Position numbers and translations under genes: made by a program. The notes below the pieces were generated by a model. That model worked only from the letters and a program-made list of their open reading frames with translations. It was not told the origin of the DNA and made no database searches. A stretch of 6,874 nt of DNA, taken from Candidatus Kaiserbacteria bacterium. GTDB lineage: Bacteria > Patescibacteriota > Minisyncoccia > Phycocordibacterales > Phycocordibacteraceae. The stretch is from NCBI GenBank assembly GCA_016182285.1, contig JACOXQ010000057.1, forward strand, positions 1 to 6,874, written 5' to 3'. Within the stretch, counting starts at the first letter, position 1, and the number at the start of each line of letters is the position of its first letter. This document shows positions 4,621 through 6,874 of the stretch, in pieces.

Positions 4621-4638
4621 TAGCGGGCGAGGCCGCTA
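4621..4638. repeat. Inverted repeat upstream of the large secreted-protein gene
   Basis: TAGCGG (4621-4626) and CCGCTA (4633-4638) are perfect 6-base arms around a 6-base centre. The repeat ends 7 bases before the TATCAT box of the gene at 4658 and covers its expected -35 position. That placement suits an operator or activator site. It has no U-tract, so it is not a terminator. Confidence 0.5.
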
Positions 4639-4645
4639 AAGGGGG

Positions 4646-4651
4646 TATCAT
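4646..4651 (+). promoter_or_regulatory. -10 box of the large secreted-protein gene (leaderless type)
   Basis: TATCAT (5 of 6 against TATAAT) ends 6 bases (TGAGGC) before the ATG at 4658. GAGG lies only 1 base from the ATG, too close to act as a Shine-Dalgarno sequence. No -35 match is seen; the inverted repeat occupies that position. Confidence 0.5.
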
Positions 4652-4657
4652 TGAGGC

Positions 4658-6622
4658 ATGAACAAATCCCCGCATGCGGGAGAGGGCGGTGTTTCGCTCA
4701 TTGGTGTCCTTGCTGCGGTACTTCTTCTTGGCATGGCAGCAGTCATCGCGTTCGAGACAGCGCAGGAACCTATTGTTTCAGGCCCCATTAAGTCACAAGT
4801 TGCTGCCTCGCACACTACCGCAACCACAAAGGATAATTGTGGTGAACCACAGTTCTTGGCATCCAAGACCACGAATGTCCGCGATGTGAAGAAGGACGAA
4901 GCGAACTTGAAGCAGAACTGCGTTCCGGGGTGTACCTATGTTGTAAGTCCCTATCTTGGCGCGACCCCAACAAGTGGTGGAAAAAAGGTCGCAGGGGCGA
5001 AGGTTGTGCCATTTGAAAAAACTCCCAAACAAGGCGTTCTTGCGTGCTCGGTCTGGCGCTGCAATAAGGATTTGGATCCTGGTGATCATCCAGTTAACCA
5101 CAACGGGAAGGGCTGTGCCCCTACGGGCACATTCAGCACGAAGGAAAAGGGTTGGTGGCCCTGGTCTGACTGGGTAGACAATCCAAATGCAAGTGCAGAT
5201 CTCACGAAAGCTATAAATAAAACGGCGGACGGCGTCGCCGCTGAGCAATTGCAGAAACTTTTGGCGGATTCTAAGAGGGACCCCGCGTCAATTCCGAGCG
5301 ACTTAGACTCAAATACACTCAATGCGCTCAAGCAAGCGCTAGCAAATGAGGACCCGTACACTGAGAGTTCAAAAGCAAATGTCGATGCAGCGCGGGAGAA
5401 GGTCCAAAAACAGCTTGATGAGCTTGCGAAGGAGGAAAAAAATACTACGCCGGGCTCTCCGACAGGCGATCCGAAGATAAACCCGGAAGTCTCGGCCGAA
5501 GGAAGCTGCTACAACGACAGCGGCGCTCGATGGTGTTTCCCAAAGAATAACACAGAGCGGGTGGCTCTGGAGAAAATAGGTCACAACTGCGTTGCTGCCG
5601 GAGATGGCACATACACATGCAGTCTAAAGACGCCCCCAGGGACTCTGCTTCCCAAGCCGAAACCGGCACCTGAAACAGAGTTCGACAGAATTTTTAAAGA
5701 TTTTTGTGTCAAGAATCCCAGTGACAGCCGATGCAAAGCCGCTTCAACGTGTCCCGGTGGGAACTGTACAGGATTCAATAATAGTAACAACAACAAAGAG
5801 GACCCATGGAAATTTACGACTGGGCAGGGACAATGGGGGCAACAGACCTTGCCGCAGCGGCCGCCAGCGGCTGGTAACGGGCAGCCGTATCCGCAGGGGA
5901 CGTGCAGTCCGAGCGTGCTGTGTGCGAACAACACACTCTACGCACGCAACAATCAGTGTGTCGATCAGGTGATGCAGCAGTGTCAGTACGGCTGCAGCGG
6001 CACCCAGTGCGCGCAGCAGCCGCAACAAGGGCAAGGATGTCCCTCGGCTCCTCCATCACAGCCCGATCCGTCGGGTTGTCAGAACGGATCATGGCGACCC
6101 ACGTATAACGGCGCATGCGTCAGTGGCTGGCAGTGTGTGCCGACCGGAGGCACCGGAGGCGGCTCGATCACCGCGCAACTCTCATGTCAGCCGCAAGTGG
6201 CGGATGTGGGCATGACTATTGCCATCACATTCTCATGCTCGTCCGGAGTCGCCGAAGGTTCAGGCTTTGAAACTGGTGGCGCGCAAAGCGGCTTGACAAC
6301 CGCCACCATAGCGAATCCGCCTGCAAGTGCCAACGTCGCAACGTATGGCCTCAAGTGCACTGATGGGAGCGCGAGCGCAACGAAGCAGTGCAGCATTCAG
6401 ATAGCCAAGCCCGCGATCGTACTTGTCGCAAATCCGAAGGTCGTCAAGAAAAATAAGACATCAACGATCGGCTGGGTCACCTCCGATGAACACAAGGACG
6501 TGAAGAATGTGAACGGTACGGTCACGACGCCGAAGCTCAAGAAGAGTGCCGATTTCGTGCTGAAGTGCACTACGATCGGGGGTAGTACGAAGGAGGCGAC
6601 GACACGCGTAAGGGTAGACTAG
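4658..6622 (+). CDS. Cys-rich secreted protein with prepilin-like N-terminus and Ig-like C-terminus
   Basis: I do not recognise a named family for this 654-residue protein. The N-terminus (MNKSPHAGEGG, then VSLIGVLAAVLLLGMAAVIA) resembles a type IV prepilin: a short leader ending in Gly, then a hydrophobic helix. The usual Glu at +5 is replaced by Gly16, and V12 stands where Phe is typical. The rest appears exported. A Cys-bearing segment (61-153) and a Trp-rich patch (GWWPWSDW, 165-172) come first. A charged helical stretch (about 181-261) follows, then two small Cys modules (284-321 and 350-370) and a Gln/Gly/Pro linker (about 388-415). A dense Cys region (416-493) comes next, and two Ig-like domains (about 504-583 and 586-654) end the protein. 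There are 29 cysteines in all, implying many disulfides and an oxidising location. A surface or pilus-associated role is inferred. The TATCAT box 6 bases upstream supports this start. Confidence 0.75.
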   Translation: MNKSPHAGEGGVSLIGVLAAVLLLGMAAVIAFETAQEPIVSGPIKSQVAASHTTATTKDNCGEPQFLASKTTNVRDVKKDEANLKQNCVPGCTYVVSPYLGATPTSGGKKVAGAKVVPFEKTPKQGVLACSVWRCNKDLDPGDHPVNHNGKGCAPTGTFSTKEKGWWPWSDWVDNPNASADLTKAINKTADGVAAEQLQKLLADSKRDPASIPSDLDSNTLNALKQALANEDPYTESSKANVDAAREKVQKQLDELAKEEKNTTPGSPTGDPKINPEVSAEGSCYNDSGARWCFPKNNTERVALEKIGHNCVAAGDGTYTCSLKTPPGTLLPKPKPAPETEFDRIFKDFCVKNPSDSRCKAASTCPGGNCTGFNNSNNNKEDPWKFTTGQGQWGQQTLPQRPPAAGNGQPYPQGTCSPSVLCANNTLYARNNQCVDQVMQQCQYGCSGTQCAQQPQQGQGCPSAPPSQPDPSGCQNGSWRPTYNGACVSGWQCVPTGGTGGGSITAQLSCQPQVADVGMTIAITFSCSSGVAEGSGFETGGAQSGLTTATIANPPASANVATYGLKCTDGSASATKQCSIQIAKPAIVLVANPKVVKKNKTSTIGWVTSDEHKDVKNVNGTVTTPKLKKSADFVLKCTTIGGSTKEATTRVRVD

Positions 6623-6641
6623 TGTGCACGGGCATTAAGGC

Positions 6642-6874
6642 TTACAGTCCGAAAAATTCGAGGATTTTGTGCCACACAGGCTCTTTCATGGGCACTTCCT
6701 CTGCGCGCTCCGCGAGGTACGCGCGGACAAGTTTCGGGTCCGCTCCATCGAGGGGGATCACGAGATTGGGCGAGAGCCATTTGACGGTGTCAACGAGAAG
6801 GATCGGCGGATTCGCATCGTGATCCTCGACCCAAAACGATATGATCTCCTCATAGCGATGCATTGTCTCGCCGA
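6642..6874 (-). CDS. Hypothetical protein, partial at window edge
   Basis: The frame ends with TAA at 6642-6644 and stays open to the right edge, so the start may lie outside. An internal ATG at 6863 would give 73 residues, but neither a TANNNT box nor a Shine-Dalgarno sequence lies in the few bases seen upstream of it, and a start beyond the edge is likelier. The visible part is soluble and mixed alpha/beta in character: MHRYEEIISFWVEDHDANPP, then ILLVDTVKWL, then a helical C-terminus (LVRAYLAERAEEV, ending KILEFFGL). There are no Cys residues, no membrane segment and no motif I can assign. It is convergent with the large secreted-protein gene across a 19-base gap that has no visible terminator. 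Confidence 0.55.
   Translation of the reverse strand, partial: GETMHRYEEIISFWVEDHDANPPILLVDTVKWLSPNLVIPLDGADPKLVRAYLAERAEEVPMKEPVWHKILEFFGL

Noticed and set aside
6622..6822. Plus-strand frame of 66 residues after the large secreted protein
   Set aside because: It overlaps that gene's stop codon, is antisense to the convergent partial gene, and has no start signal or recognisable composition.
1..6874. Mobile element, CRISPR array, toxin-antitoxin or defence system
   Set aside because: I saw no transposase, integrase, terminal inverted repeats, spaced direct repeats or paired small genes. The gene content is housekeeping plus envelope proteins.

Overview
The window looks like chromosomal DNA of a Patescibacteria (CPR) bacterium, probably of the Parcubacteria / Kaiserbacteria type. 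The grounds are a very compact layout, a shortened Mur ligase without the usual first domain, a membrane-anchored lamin-tail-like protein, secreted proteins with Ig-like domains, tRNA genes with no encoded CCA, and starts that lack Shine-Dalgarno sequences. TAA, TAG and TGA all act as stops, so the UGA-glycine code of some CPR groups does not apply. The assignment is inferred from gene content; no marker phylogeny was possible.

Left part (1-803): the C-terminal end of a secreted protein with a Pro/Thr/Ser linker and one Ig-like domain (+) stops exactly against the 3' end of a tRNA-Lys(UUU) gene (-). A DoxX-family membrane protein (-) follows. A 30-base hairpin then separates it from a divergent SpoU/TrmH-type RNA methyltransferase (+, 832-1296).

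Centre (1290-4500): a leftward block runs ruvA, then a Mur ligase (4 bases between them), then a lamin-tail-like anchored protein with its own TATAAT box. The last gene's stop overlaps the methyltransferase stop by 7 bases. ruvA is divergent from rpsT (ribosomal protein S20, +). rpsT runs into a convergent tRNA-Arg gene with the unusual anticodon GCG.

Right part (4576-6874): a 654-residue secreted, cysteine-rich protein (29 Cys) with a prepilin-like N-terminus and two C-terminal Ig-like domains (+), then an unrecognised partial gene (-) at the edge.

The housekeeping genes cover Holliday-junction branch migration, cell-wall synthesis, translation and RNA modification. The envelope genes between them suggest investment in an exported surface layer or appendage. 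The most consistent structural signal is a TANNNT box 6-8 bases upstream of the ATG in six of six genes that need their own promoter, which points to leaderless transcripts. I see no complete novel defence or mobile system here. There is no transposase, CRISPR array or phage gene, and no intergenic gap reaches 300 bases.
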